A stretch of 64,000 bases of DNA from Clostridium porci (GTDB taxonomy: Bacteria; Bacillota; Clostridia; Lachnospirales; Lachnospiraceae): NCBI RefSeq assembly GCF_009696375.1, contig NZ_VUMD01000005.1:202480-266479 (forward strand), written 5' to 3'. Shown piece by piece: positions 1 through 8,084 of this stretch; position 1 is the first letter of the stretch; every line of letters begins with the position of its first letter. The notes beneath the pieces were generated by a model. The model had not been told where the DNA came from and did no database searches. It saw only the letters and a list, made by a program, of their open reading frames with translations. Position numbers and translations under genes: made by a program.

Positions 1-1
1 C

Positions 2-679
2 ATGCAGAAGCAGTTTGTAGCAGATGCCTCTCATGAGCTGAAAACACCTCTTACCATCATCACAGCCAATGCAGAGCTGCTGCAGGAGCAGTACGCCGGT
101 ATATCCTCGGAGGCAGATAAATGGCTGGAGCATGTGAACCAGGAGTGCAGAGAGATGCGTACTCTGGTGGAAAGTCTTCTTCTGCTGGCGAAGAACGATG
201 CTGGTATCTCAAAAAAGAAGGATTTCAGGCGTTTCAGCTTCAGCGATCTGGTTATGGAGAGGCTCCTGATCTTTGAACCGGTTTTTTATCAGGAAGAAAA
301 GGGGCTGGAATACAGGATCGAGGAGGGTGTGGAAATAATGGGAAACCCCGATCAGATGGGACAGATGCTGAAGGCACTGATTGACAATGCAGTGAAATAT
401 TCTGTGCCCAGAGGCAGAACAGAGGTAAAGCTGGAGCTGATAGGACGGCGCAGAGCCAGATTGTGGATAAACAGCCAGGGAGAGCCCATTCCTGAGGATA
501 AACGCCGTATGATCTTCCGCCGGTTCTATCGGGATGACAGCGCCAGAAGCCGCAGCAGCGGCTACGGACTGGGATTGGCCATTGCCGCTGAAGCCGCCCG
601 CAGCCACAAGGCTAGGATTGGAGTGGAGTACCGGGACGGGATGAATTGCTTTTGGGTAATTATGAAAATCCTAACCTAG
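2..679 (+). CDS. Sensor histidine kinase, C-terminal part (5' truncated by window)
   Basis: This is the catalytic half of a membrane sensor kinase that autophosphorylates on histidine and passes the phosphate to a response regulator. The first visible residues lead straight into an H-box (DASHELKTPLT), so the ATG at 2 is probably internal and the sensor, membrane and HAMP parts lie upstream of the window. The HATPase domain follows: an N-box (LIDNAVKYS, about residue 125), an F-box (IFRRFYR) and a G-box (GYGLGLAIA). The protein ends shortly after the ATPase core, as in OmpR-partner kinases of the BaeS/VanS type. The cognate regulator is expected just upstream. The family is certain; the signal and the true length are not visible. 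Confidence 0.93.
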   Translation: MQKQFVADASHELKTPLTIITANAELLQEQYAGISSEADKWLEHVNQECREMRTLVESLLLLAKNDAGISKKKDFRRFSFSDLVMERLLIFEPVFYQEEKGLEYRIEEGVEIMGNPDQMGQMLKALIDNAVKYSVPRGRTEVKLELIGRRRARLWINSQGEPIPEDKRRMIFRRFYRDDSARSRSSGYGLGLAIAAEAARSHKARIGVEYRDGMNCFWVIMKILT

Positions 680-745
680 AGTCTTGTTTTGGGCCTGGAC
701 TGCATGTTTAAAATTTTCGTAATAGCTTCAGTGGCTTTTTCATAA

Positions 746-1075
746 ATCAAAAAATATTTTGACAAAAGGGCGGGGATTATCATAGCCTTGGCCATTTTAT
801 ATATAAGAAGGAAAACCATAAGGGCATTAAACGAGTTTATTACGCTGATCATTCTATTTGCGGTCTTTATTTCAGCAGGCTGCTATGCTCTCGTTTCAGA
901 ATACAAAGTATGTAAGATATTTTTATGCGATTGCGCGGATTTCAGAGAAACAAAGATGTAAATTATCGCTTATAAACCATGGAATATTAAAGAAACCGTT
1001 GAGAAGGGGGTAAAGCAGTATAATAAGATGAATGGCACCCCCAACAGATTCACTCTATGGCTGTACTATAATTAG
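746..1075 (+). pseudogene. Decayed membrane-protein reading frame with internal TAA
   Basis: One frame is open from just after a TAA at 743-745 to a TAG at 1073-1075, interrupted only by a TAA at 959-961. The first part reads as a basic, very hydrophobic segment (ALAILYIRRK, then FITLIILFAVFISAGCY). The second part reads as a soluble tail (WNIKETVEKGVKQYNKMNG). There is no ATG with a ribosome site at the front. This looks like the remnant of a small membrane or lipoprotein gene that followed the kinase. It could also be chance open sequence. I do not recognise the family. Confidence 0.3.
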
Positions 1076-1076
1076 G

Positions 1077-1107
1077 AGGATACTGAATCATTTGCTTTCA
1101 GTATCCT
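1077..1107. terminator. Hairpin between convergent units
   Basis: AGGATACTGAA (1077-1087) and its perfect complement (1097-1107) form an 11-bp stem with a 9-nt loop. It sits where plus-strand transcription from the kinase side meets the 3' end of the minus-strand small gene, whose stop codon lies in the loop. There is no good T-run on either side, so its efficiency as a terminator is uncertain. Confidence 0.45.
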
Positions 1108-1264
1108 TAGATGCGCAAAGAGCTTGATGGGCGGAAATTGTAGCCAAAGTATCGCCTAATTGCATAAAGATGGAGCTTACAAGAGCAATTTCCTCAGAAC
1201 TTTTTCCGTCAGCGATACAGCATGCCAGTGTAGATATGGAAATGGCTAATTCACAGGATTGCAT
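1088..1264 (-). CDS. Small DUF6774-like protein
   Basis: A 58-aa protein with a hydrophobic first half (CELAISISTLACCIA) and a conserved-looking second half (EEIALVSSIFMQLGDTLATI). From memory this pattern matches DUF6774 proteins of Lachnospiraceae, whose function is unknown. The frame is open back to 1318, but I prefer the ATG at 1264 because GAGG sits 8 nt upstream; the upstream ATGs lack a site. It is transcribed towards the decayed frame and is separated from the Rha-like gene by about 65 nt. The role is unknown. Confidence 0.6.
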   Translation of the reverse strand: MQSCELAISISTLACCIADGKSSEEIALVSSIFMQLGDTLATISAHQALCASKDTESK

Positions 1265-1329
1265 AGGGTTTACCTCACATAATAATAATTTGGATTGTTT
1301 CATGCAGAAGCTTACCAAACGGTAATAAT

Positions 1330-2019
1330 TTAATCGTATCGTGACAATTCTTCCTGTGGCGGAATCCTGTTAAGACCGTCCATAAGCAGATGATACGCGC
1401 CGGAAGTCATTATTGTCTTGTTTCCTTTAGTCAGAATTGCAAGGGCTGCCCTGACTCCTCTGGGATAGAAATATATCATGCAGGGGTCAGAGCCATAATC
1501 AAAGCCATAGCGTTTTCTGAAGGCTTCATTGTCACATTTCCAGCCCCAGCCGTTATAATCGAAACCTCTTTTAAAATAATCTCTATGGTAAAATAATTTG
1601 TGTTTCTTAATATTAACGCCTGTTATCGCGATAAAATCACGCTCCAAAAGAATATAGCTGCCTTGGAACCGGCGAATGAACCATGGCAAAGCAGGCTCTT
1701 GATTTTGGTATAAAAGACAATCCTGTACCTGGTGGCAATAGTCAATATACCTGAAGGTAAAAATAGAGCCCTTTATTCCGTTGAGCTTATGAGCTATAAA
1801 TTCACAGCCTTTCTTAGTGATTTGATAACATGGACAGGCTGCTCCTCTGCTGTCTTGGTAGGAGCTTTCCAGAAAAAAGCCGTCAGGTGAAAGATTGCTC
1901 TCTTTGAACTGCTGGATGTATCTTCGGATATCCTCCAATAATGCACTGTGCGGTTTTTCTACTATGTTAGCTACTTCACGGCTATCCAGAACTTGACTGA
2001 CTGTTTTTAGTTCTCTCAT
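1330..2019 (-). CDS. Phage-type regulatory protein, Rha/antirepressor-like
   Basis: A 229-aa protein. The first 110 residues follow the Rha/antirepressor pattern: a short DNA-binding-like segment (LDSREVANIVEKPHSALL), then ESSYQDSRGAACPCYQITK and a helix with GCEFIAHKL. These are Rha/ORF6N-type features, known from temperate phages where such proteins modulate lysogeny. The C-terminal half, rich in Tyr, Phe and Trp, is not recognised. The start at 2019 has AAAGGA 7 nt upstream; the frame continues to 2109 but without a ribosome site. No phage structural or integrase genes are nearby, so it is either an isolated remnant or a co-opted regulator. Confidence 0.6.
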   Translation of the reverse strand: MRELKTVSQVLDSREVANIVEKPHSALLEDIRRYIQQFKESNLSPDGFFLESSYQDSRGAACPCYQITKKGCEFIAHKLNGIKGSIFTFRYIDYCHQVQDCLLYQNQEPALPWFIRRFQGSYILLERDFIAITGVNIKKHKLFYHRDYFKRGFDYNGWGWKCDNEAFRKRYGFDYGSDPCMIYFYPRGVRAALAILTKGNKTIMTSGAYHLLMDGLNRIPPQEELSRYD

Positions 2020-2187
2020 AATGCAATCCTTTCCCGCACGATTAACCGCAAAAGAAATAGCCTTATGGATGACACGCTTGCTTAGATGTTTACTTTTATA
2101 CTGCTGCAATTTATGATTGCGTCATTATCTGTAAATCGTGTTATCAACTGAACAGGCAGCTTGGTTAATCGCGCTGTTTCTTTTACG

Positions 2188-2490
2188 TTAATTCTTTATA
2201 TTATAGCACTGTGAGATATAAATAAAATGAAAGTTAAACGGTCGAAGCGTTAGGTGTGAGCCCCTGACAGAAGGTGATTTAAGGTGGTTTGGGGTGGGAC
2301 GCTTGGGGTGAAGGTGCCGTACAGTACCAGCAGGAGTTTGCCGGATAGCGCACCTGCAAAGGGCCGGCCGTTTGGAAGAAGTGCCCTCGAAGTTGCTTAG
2401 CTGACTGCTTTCAGGGGGCTGGGTAAAACATCCGAAGCGGCAAAGGGGCCTTCTGGGTGTAAGAGTTATCGTTATAATAGCATATGCCAA
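2188..2490. other. GC-rich non-coding block, possible dispersed element
   Basis: Between the Rha-like gene and tRNA-Thr lies a 600-nt stretch with no convincing gene. Its core (about 2240-2460) is clearly more GC-rich than its borders and contains several short self-complementary patches such as GGGCCGGCC near 2358. A 100-codon minus-strand frame spans it. That frame has no ribosome site and an unusual composition rich in Pro, Arg, Cys and Ser, so I treat it as non-coding. The block may be a dispersed intergenic repeat or a structured RNA. Confidence 0.35.
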
Positions 2491-2591
2491 TCAAACAGGA
2501 TCTGTGAATGGCAGGATAAGCCTATGCATGGATCAGGGATGTGATTGCATGGATGCCTGCAAAGCCCGATAATCACTTTGCGGGGTAAGCA

Positions 2592-2638
2592 AAAAACCTT
2601 GCAAACACGCTGCGGTTATGCGTATCTACAAGGTTTTT
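2592..2638 (-). terminator. Terminator of tRNA-Thr
   Basis: AAAAACCTTG (2592-2601) and CAAGGTTTTT (2629-2638) form a 10-bp stem immediately downstream of the tRNA on the minus strand. Read in that direction it ends in a run of T, as expected for an intrinsic terminator. Confidence 0.75.
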
Positions 2639-2645
2639 AAAATCC

Positions 2646-2718
2646 AGCTGCTGACGGGAATCGGACCCGTGACCTCCGCACTACCAATGCGACGCTCTAC
2701 CGACTGAGCCACAGCAGC
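2646..2718 (-). tRNA. tRNA-Thr(GGT)
   Basis: Read on the minus strand, the acceptor stem GCTGCTG pairs with CAGCAGC. The D-arm is GCTC...GAGC, the anticodon arm has the 7-nt loop TTGGTAG (anticodon GGT, threonine), and the T-arm is CGGGTCCGATTCCCG. The discriminator base is T and CCA is not encoded. All arms form, and a terminator follows. tRNA genes are common integration sites, but no integrase is seen here. Confidence 0.95.
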
Positions 2719-2835
2719 CTATCTGTTGTGTCCACTTGCGCGAACCTTGTATATATTATCACAGGCATATGGGTTTGTCAATCATTATTTACGAAAGTTT
2801 TATGGATCTCTTTTCCGAAACAGGTAGGATAGGGA

Positions 2836-3045
2836 TTAGTCTCTACTGTCCTTATAGTGTGTAACGACATCTTCAATTTCACAATCCAGAATATTACAGA
2901 GGTTATCAAGCGTATTCATGCTGACGCTTTCGTTCTTCCTCATCCGGTGAAGCAGGGATTTGCTGATATTGTGATCCACAGTCAACCGGTACTTTGTAAT
3001 GCCCTTCTTTTCCATGGTTTCCCATAGCTTATTATAATTGAACAT
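2836..3045 (-). CDS. Small XRE-family regulator
   Basis: A 69-aa protein consisting almost wholly of one Cro/CI-type helix-turn-helix: KGITKYRLTVDHNISKS is followed by LLHRMRKNESVSMNTLDNL as recognition region, and the tail is CNILDCEIEDVV. This YozG-like layout is common in Firmicutes. The ribosome site (AGAAGGTG) lies 7 nt before the ATG. It is transcribed away from the microprotein gene at 3141, and the shared promoter region holds two perfect inverted repeats, so autoregulation and control of the neighbour are likely. No signal or ligand domain is present. Confidence 0.85.
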   Translation of the reverse strand: MFNYNKLWETMEKKGITKYRLTVDHNISKSLLHRMRKNESVSMNTLDNLCNILDCEIEDVVTHYKDSRD

Positions 3046-3061
3046 TTTTTCACCTTCTGCT

Positions 3062-3121
3062 TGTAATGATTACATTATAGGGGTAGAATTAGTGTAACCA
3101 AAGGTTCTATTTTTAGAACCT
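3062..3121. promoter_or_regulatory. Divergent regulatory region with two palindromes
   Basis: Between the XRE gene and the microprotein gene lie TGTAATgATTACA (3062-3074, 6-bp arms around one base) and AGGTTCTA-TTTT-TAGAACCT (3102-3121, perfect 8-bp arms). Both are good candidate operators for the adjacent regulator. The second could also form an RNA hairpin in the microprotein leader. Which site the protein binds cannot be read from the sequence. Confidence 0.5.
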
Positions 3122-3140
3122 AAATAAGAAGGTGGTACAG

Positions 3141-3293
3141 ATGAAAAAAAAATATTTACAAGACATATTTAGTCAAATCAGGTTACTAAAAGAATATGAG
3201 TTAGCACAGAAAACGGTAAGAGATGAGGTGGTTCAGCCGCCGCCGCCCGATGAACTGGAGAAGATTGTCCGAAGAATCGAAGAGGAAGATTAA
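3141..3293 (+). CDS. 50-aa microprotein next to XRE regulator
   Basis: An ATG at 3141, preceded by AAGAAGGTGG, opens a 50-codon frame with a basic N-terminus (MKKKYLQDIF), a helical middle, a PPPP turn and an acidic helical end (ELEKIVRRIEEED). It ends at 3293 and is followed at once by an intrinsic terminator, so the transcript appears to carry only this gene. It is divergent from the XRE regulator. I do not recognise a family. A small partner or target protein of the regulator is a reasonable guess. A larger overlapping frame starting at 3223 has no ribosome site and is rejected. Confidence 0.6.
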   Translation: MKKKYLQDIFSQIRLLKEYELAQKTVRDEVVQPPPPDELEKIVRRIEEED

Positions 3294-3318
3294 AATGCCT
3301 TGCAGGGCGGCGTTTTTT
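3294..3318 (+). terminator. Terminator of the microprotein gene
   Basis: AATGCC (3294-3299) pairs with GGCGTT (3309-3314, one G-T pair) and is followed by six T. It begins directly after the TAA of the 50-aa gene. Confidence 0.65.
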
Positions 3319-3370
3319 ATTTACATGAAAGGGAAAATGAGCTGCCTGGTAATGCCGGCTTTATACCTGA

Positions 3371-3700
3371 TCAGAAAACGGCCTGTACCAAAAGCATATA
3401 AAATAAAGTTCCAAAAGCAATGCTGAACAGGATATTGCCCCTCCAAAGATGGAGGCCTGCCACAATAGCTACAGATAGCAGCTCAGGTAGGCCGTGAGGA
3501 TAAGCAAAAAGTGTGATTCCCTTCAGACAGTAGACGACCAGAACAGCCATAATAGCGGTGGGCAGGACAGAGCCAAGATACCGGATGAGTCTGGGAACCT
3601 CCTTTTTTCTTCCAAATAAGAGAAAGGGAAGCCATCGGGTAACCTGGGTGCAAAGCACGCAGATTAAAATTGTGATTAGTCTATATGTATTCTGTTCCAT
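3371..3700 (-). CDS. azlD: Branched-chain amino acid exporter subunit AzlD
   Basis: A 109-aa protein with four hydrophobic segments, the usual size of AzlD, the small membrane partner of AzlC. The first segment carries CTQVTRWLPFLLF and the second LGSVLPTAIMAVLVVYCL, both typical of the family. AzlCD exports branched-chain amino acids and their analogues. The ATG lies only 3 nt after the azlC stop, and its ribosome site (GGAGGAG) is inside the end of azlC, so the two are translationally coupled. No terminator is evident downstream. Confidence 0.9.
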   Translation of the reverse strand: MEQNTYRLITILICVLCTQVTRWLPFLLFGRKKEVPRLIRYLGSVLPTAIMAVLVVYCLKGITLFAYPHGLPELLSVAIVAGLHLWRGNILFSIAFGTLFYMLLVQAVF

Positions 3701-3703
3701 GGG

Positions 3704-4405
3704 TTAGCTCTCCTCCATATATGCTTCGATGGGACTGCGCAAAAATAAAAGGACAGCGGTTGTGGCTGCCAGAGCAGGCAGAATAAAGCCAGAGGAACGG
3801 ATAAGGGCCAGAAATACAATGGCGCATACAAATCCTATTACAGCTGGAATATGAGTTTTGGAAGCTTTCCACTGGTCTGTACAGATAACTATAAACAGAG
3901 CTGTCATGGCAAAATCAATGCCCTCGGCGCTGAATGGGATCAGCTGGCCTATCAGCGCTCCCAGCACAGAACCTATGACCCAATAGCATTGATCAAAGAA
4001 GGCTACAAAAAAGGTTGTAAGCTTCCATTCTTTTTCTGAAAACTCCTTGGGTTTCGCCATAGAGCATAGCAGGGAGAAGGTTTCATCTGTAAGGGAAGCT
4101 ACCATATAGGGATAAAATAGCTTCATTTCCTTGAATCGCCTGATAAAGGTTAGGCCGTAAAACGCATGCCTGCTGTTAATGAATAAAGTCATCACCCCAG
4201 TCGTTACAAAGCTCAGCCCTCCGGTCAGTATTCCCACCAGCGCAAACTGCATGGAACCGGCATAGACAAGAGAACTGATGAGAAATGCCCAGAGGGCTCC
4301 CAGTCCGGACTTCTGCAAAAGAAGCCCAAAGGCAACTCCCAGGAATAGATATCCCAGTAAAATGGGAATGGTTTTGATAAATGCATATTCAGCCGCTTTT
4401 TTCAT
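3704..4405 (-). CDS. azlC: Branched-chain amino acid exporter subunit AzlC
   Basis: A 233-aa integral membrane protein of the AzlC/YgaZ family and the main subunit of the AzlCD exporter. Diagnostic stretches are the N-terminal PILLGYLFLGVAFGLLLQ, SLVYAGSMQFALVG and NSRHAFYGLTFIRRF. Several further membrane helices follow. A strong ribosome site (AAAGGAGG) precedes the ATG at 4405. It is first in an azlCD operon transcribed away from glnS. Regulation is not visible; in Bacillus azlCD answers to AzlB, which is not seen here. Confidence 0.93.
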   Translation of the reverse strand: MKKAAEYAFIKTIPILLGYLFLGVAFGLLLQKSGLGALWAFLISSLVYAGSMQFALVGILTGGLSFVTTGVMTLFINSRHAFYGLTFIRRFKEMKLFYPYMVASLTDETFSLLCSMAKPKEFSEKEWKLTTFFVAFFDQCYWVIGSVLGALIGQLIPFSAEGIDFAMTALFIVICTDQWKASKTHIPAVIGFVCAIVFLALIRSSGFILPALAATTAVLLFLRSPIEAYMEES

Positions 4406-4610
4406 TTTTAAGCCTCCTTTTCGCTGCGGTGCTGCGGTAATTTGCGCAGGGCTTTGTGCCTAGTTCGTATAAGTATAGCAAACTTTTACCCCAAATTCTA
4501 GATTTGGCAATTCTACGGGAGAAAATTATTCCCGTTTCCCCTTTCGCAGATGAAAGATATGTGCTATATTACTTATAAGTCAGAAAAGTAACAATCACGG
4601 AGGAACAATT

Positions 4611-6305
4611 ATGGCAGAGAAGGATACCGTAATGGAAACTGAGGAAAAGGAGTCAGTCTCCCGGAACTTTATTGAACAGGAGATTGACAGGGATCTGGCA
4701 GAAGGCGTGTACAAGCATGTCCAGACCCGTTTTCCACCTGAGCCAAACGGTTATTTGCACATTGGACATGCCAAGTCCATTTTGCTGAACTATGGACTTG
4801 CACAGAAGTATGGCGGCAAGTTCAACCTGCGCTTTGACGATACAAACCCTACTAAAGAAAGGACTGAATTTGTAGAGTCTATAATAGAAGATGTAAAATG
4901 GCTTGGGGCAGATTATGAGGACAGGCTTTTTTTTGCTTCCAATTATTTTGAGAAAATGTATGAGTGCGCTATATTCCTGATAAAAAAGGGAAAAGCCTTC
5001 GTCTGTGATTTATCGGCAGAGGAGATTCGGGAATACAGAGGAGACTTTACCACTCCTGGGAGGGTAAGTCCCTACCGGAATCGAACGGTTGAGGAGAATT
5101 TAAAGCTTTTTGAGGAAATGAAGGAAGGCAAGTATCAGGACGGCGAGAAGGTGCTCAGAGCCAAGATCGATATGGCTTCCCCCAATATCAATATGAGAGA
5201 TCCGGTAATCTACCGGGTTGCCCGCATGTCCCATCACAATACAGGCGACAAATGGTGTATTTATCCTATGTATGATTTTGCCCATCCTATTGAGGATGCC
5301 ATTGAACATATTACTCATTCTATTTGTACCCTGGAGTTTGAGGATCACAGGCCTCTGTATGACTGGGTGGTTCAGGAGTGCGAGTTTCAGAATCCGCCCC
5401 GTCAAATTGAGTTTGCAAAGCTTTACCTGACCAATGTCATCACTGGCAAGCGCTATATTAAGAAGCTGGTGGAGGACGGTATTGTGGACGGCTGGGATGA
5501 TCCTCGCCTGGTATCCATTGCAGCCCTAAGAAGGCGGGGCTATACTCCTGAATCCATACGGATGTTCGTAGAGCTGGTGGGGGTGTCAAAGGCCAACAGT
5601 TCAGTGGACTACGCTATGCTGGAATACTGCATCCGGGAGGACTTAAAGCTTAAGAAGTCCCGCATGATGGCTGTTCTGGAGCCGGTTAAGCTGGTGATTG
5701 ATAATTATCCCGAGGGCAAGACAGAGCTTCTTGATGTGCCGAATAATCTGGAAAATCCAGAGCTGGGAGAAAGAAAGGTGCCTTTTGGAAGAGAGCTTTA
5801 CATTGAGAGAGGGGATTTTATGGAGGAGCCTCCCAGGAAATATTTCCGTATGTTCCCTGGCAATGAAGTACGTCTCATGGGAGCCTATTTTGTAACCTGT
5901 ACTGGCTGTGAGAAGGATGCCGGCGGCAATGTGACTGTGGTGCACGGTGTTTATGACCCGGAAACGAAAAGCGGTTCCGGCTTTGATGGACGTAAGGTAA
6001 AGGGAACCATCCATTGGGTGTCTGTTCCGACTGCAAAAAAGGTGGAGTGCCGGCTGTACGAAAATATTGTGGACGAGGAGAAGGGGAAGCTGAAGGAGGA
6101 TGGCAGCCTGAATTTGAATCCCAATTCTCTGACAATCCTCAAGGATTGCTATGTGGAGCCGGCATTGGCAGAGGGACATGCCTATGACAGCTATCAGTTT
6201 GTACGAAACGGATTCTTCTGTGTTGACTGCAAGGACAGCACTCCTGAGAAGCCGGTCTTTAACAGGATTGTGTCTCTTAAGAGCTCCTTCCGGCTGCTTA
6301 AATAG
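4611..6305 (+). CDS. glnS: Glutaminyl-tRNA synthetase
   Basis: A 564-aa class I aminoacyl-tRNA synthetase that charges tRNA-Gln, close to the roughly 555 aa of E. coli GlnRS. The ATP-binding signature is [14 protein letters not shown] with HIGH at residues 50-53. The second signature region is replaced by [15 protein letters not shown], in place of the canonical MSK-type motif. [21 protein letters not shown], which is diagnostic for GlnRS, follows. The C-terminal anticodon-binding beta-barrels are present. GGAGG precedes the ATG. I looked for a T-box leader in the 200 nt upstream and did not see one. Having GlnRS implies that direct Gln charging is available. Confidence 0.96.
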   Translation: MAEKDTVMETEEKESVSRNFIEQEIDRDLAEGVYKHVQTRFPPEPNGYLHIGHAKSILLNYGLAQKYGGKFNLRFDDTNPTKERTEFVESIIEDVKWLGADYEDRLFFASNYFEKMYECAIFLIKKGKAFVCDLSAEEIREYRGDFTTPGRVSPYRNRTVEENLKLFEEMKEGKYQDGEKVLRAKIDMASPNINMRDPVIYRVARMSHHNTGDKWCIYPMYDFAHPIEDAIEHITHSICTLEFEDHRPLYDWVVQECEFQNPPRQIEFAKLYLTNVITGKRYIKKLVEDGIVDGWDDPRLVSIAALRRRGYTPESIRMFVELVGVSKANSSVDYAMLEYCIREDLKLKKSRMMAVLEPVKLVIDNYPEGKTELLDVPNNLENPELGERKVPFGRELYIERGDFMEEPPRKYFRMFPGNEVRLMGAYFVTCTGCEKDAGGNVTVVHGVYDPETKSGSGFDGRKVKGTIHWVSVPTAKKVECRLYENIVDEEKGKLKEDGSLNLNPNSLTILKDCYVEPALAEGHAYDSYQFVRNGFFCVDCKDSTPEKPVFNRIVSLKSSFRLLK

Positions 6306-6405
6306 TCTGGAAAAGAGAGAGCGGATTGAACATTGTGCAGGGCGATCCTTCTTCCATTAAAGAAATGCGATAGCAGCTTGAATAAAATTAGGCTTTTCAG
6401 AAGGG

Positions 6406-6456
6406 AAAACACGGTACCCAGTGGCTTCAATGGCAATGTGGAACCGTGTTTTTTAT
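6406..6456 (+). terminator. Terminator downstream of glnS
   Basis: AAAACACGGT (6406-6415) pairs perfectly with ACCGTGTTTT (6443-6452), and a T-run follows. It stands about 100 nt after glnS. The 316-nt gap 6306-6621 holds nothing else that I can support. Its stem resembles that of the terminator at 9046-9092. Confidence 0.8.
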
Positions 6457-6621
6457 GTGCAGTATTTTCCTAAAGACCGGTTTTTGAGTCAGGCGCTTTT
6501 TTGTCGTTCTATGCTTTTTCCATAAAGCAGGCAGTTGACAGTGCCGGAGTAAATTGGTATGATTAAAACTGATATTTACACACAATAAAACAATGCCAGT
6601 TACAGGTGGAAAGGATGACTT

Positions 6622-8022
6622 ATGGAACTTTTAGTACCTCTTGACAGCCAGTCTCCCAGTCCTCTTTATGAGCAGATCTACCAGCATATAAAAGAGGAGG
6701 TACAGGAGGGAGGGCTGGCAGCCGGAAGCAGGCTGCCTTCTACCCGAGTGTTGGCTCAGAATCTAAAGGTGAGCCGCAGCACGACGCAGATGGCTTACGA
6801 CCAGCTTCAGTCGGAAGGCTATATTGAGGCCCTTCCCTGTAAGGGCTACTATGTGTGCGAGACTGCGGCGCTGATAAAGCTGCGCCGGGTGCTTCCGGAG
6901 ACTGCGGCAAAGGAGCGGCAGGAAGTGGACAGGGACTATAAAGTGGATTTTTCACCCAGAGGCATTGACCTGGAACGTTTTCCCTTTAATACCTGGAGGA
7001 AGCTGAGCCGAAATACTCTGGTAAATGACAATAAGGAAATGTTTGCAGGAGGTCATCCCCAGGGAGAGGAGGGGCTGCGGCGGGCCATTGGAGATTATCT
7101 TCATTCTGCCAGAGGAGTGAACTGTAGCCCGGAGCAGATTATCATCGGAGCAGGAAGCGAGTATTTGCTGATGCTCTTGTCTCAGATTCTAGGAAATGAT
7201 ACGAAGCTTGCCATGGAAAATCCTACCTACAAGCAGGCTTATCTGGTACTGAGGGGGGGAGGACACCAAATTCTCCCTGTGGAAATGGATGGATACGGCA
7301 TGGATGTGAAGCAGCTTTCAGGTATCCAGGCAGATGTGGCTTATGTAATGCCTTCCCATCAGTATCCTACAGGGATTGTGATGCCGGTGAAGCGGCGTCA
7401 GGAGCTTTTGTCCTGGGCCTACAGGCAGCCCCGCCGGTATCTGATTGAAGATGATTACGATAGTGAATTCCGCTATAAAGGCAAGCCCATTCCAGCCCTT
7501 CAGGGTATGGATCAGGGTGGACGAGTGATTTACATGGGAACCTTTTCTAAGTCCATTGCGCCGGCCATCCGTGTGGGGTTTATGGTGCTCCCGGAGCAGC
7601 TTTTGGGAATTTACAGGGAAAAGGCCGGGTTTTACGCCTCCACTGTATCCAGAATCGATCAGAATATTCTTTGCCAGTTTATAAACCAGGGCTTTTATGA
7701 ACGTCATCTGAACCGGATGAGAGGTATTTATAAGAGCAAGCATGACGTGCTTCTGACTGGGCTTAGGGCTTTGGAGGATCGATTTGATATAAGAGGGGAG
7801 TATGCCGGGCTTCATGTGCTCCTGACTCACAAAAAGGGGGCCAAGGAGGTGCTTTTGGTGGAGCAGGCGGCAAGGGCCGGGGTGAAAGTGTATGGTATAT
7901 CTGATGCATTTATCCATCCCAGCCAACATATATTTCCCTCCACTGTGATGCTGGGCTATGCCAATCTGAATGAAAAAGGTATTGAACAGGGAGCCAGGCT
8001 CTTAAATGAAGCCTGGCGGTAA
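6622..8022 (+). CDS. MocR-type GntR regulator with aminotransferase domain
   Basis: A 466-aa regulator that joins an N-terminal GntR winged helix (PLYEQIYQHIKEEVQEGGL, then GSRLPSTRVLAQNLKVSRS, residues about 14-55) to a fold-type I PLP-dependent aminotransferase domain. The cofactor lysine is K310 in GTFSKSIAP. IEDDYDSEFRYKG upstream of it is the family's PLP-pocket signature. MocR proteins such as PdxR and GabR sense PLP or amine ligands and usually control a nearby or divergent gene. Here no pdxST or gab genes are visible. The next gene is a MORN-like membrane protein, so the target is unknown. Confidence 0.92.
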   Translation: MELLVPLDSQSPSPLYEQIYQHIKEEVQEGGLAAGSRLPSTRVLAQNLKVSRSTTQMAYDQLQSEGYIEALPCKGYYVCETAALIKLRRVLPETAAKERQEVDRDYKVDFSPRGIDLERFPFNTWRKLSRNTLVNDNKEMFAGGHPQGEEGLRRAIGDYLHSARGVNCSPEQIIIGAGSEYLLMLLSQILGNDTKLAMENPTYKQAYLVLRGGGHQILPVEMDGYGMDVKQLSGIQADVAYVMPSHQYPTGIVMPVKRRQELLSWAYRQPRRYLIEDDYDSEFRYKGKPIPALQGMDQGGRVIYMGTFSKSIAPAIRVGFMVLPEQLLGIYREKAGFYASTVSRIDQNILCQFINQGFYERHLNRMRGIYKSKHDVLLTGLRALEDRFDIRGEYAGLHVLLTHKKGAKEVLLVEQAARAGVKVYGISDAFIHPSQHIFPSTVMLGYANLNEKGIEQGARLLNEAWR

Positions 8023-8084
8023 ATGCTAAAAGAAGCTACTGCGGGCCTGACAATGGAAATAAAACAAGGAAGGAGAGAAGGGGC

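Noticed and set aside
2188..2490. 100-codon minus-strand frame
   Set aside because: No ribosome site and odd composition; treated as part of a non-coding GC-rich block.
3223..3426. 67-codon plus-strand frame
   Set aside because: Overlaps the better-supported 50-aa gene in another frame, lacks a ribosome site and runs through its terminator.
4406..4610. Possible T-box leader before glnS
   Set aside because: No T-box AGGGTGG-like sequence and no antiterminator structure were found; only short weak palindromes.
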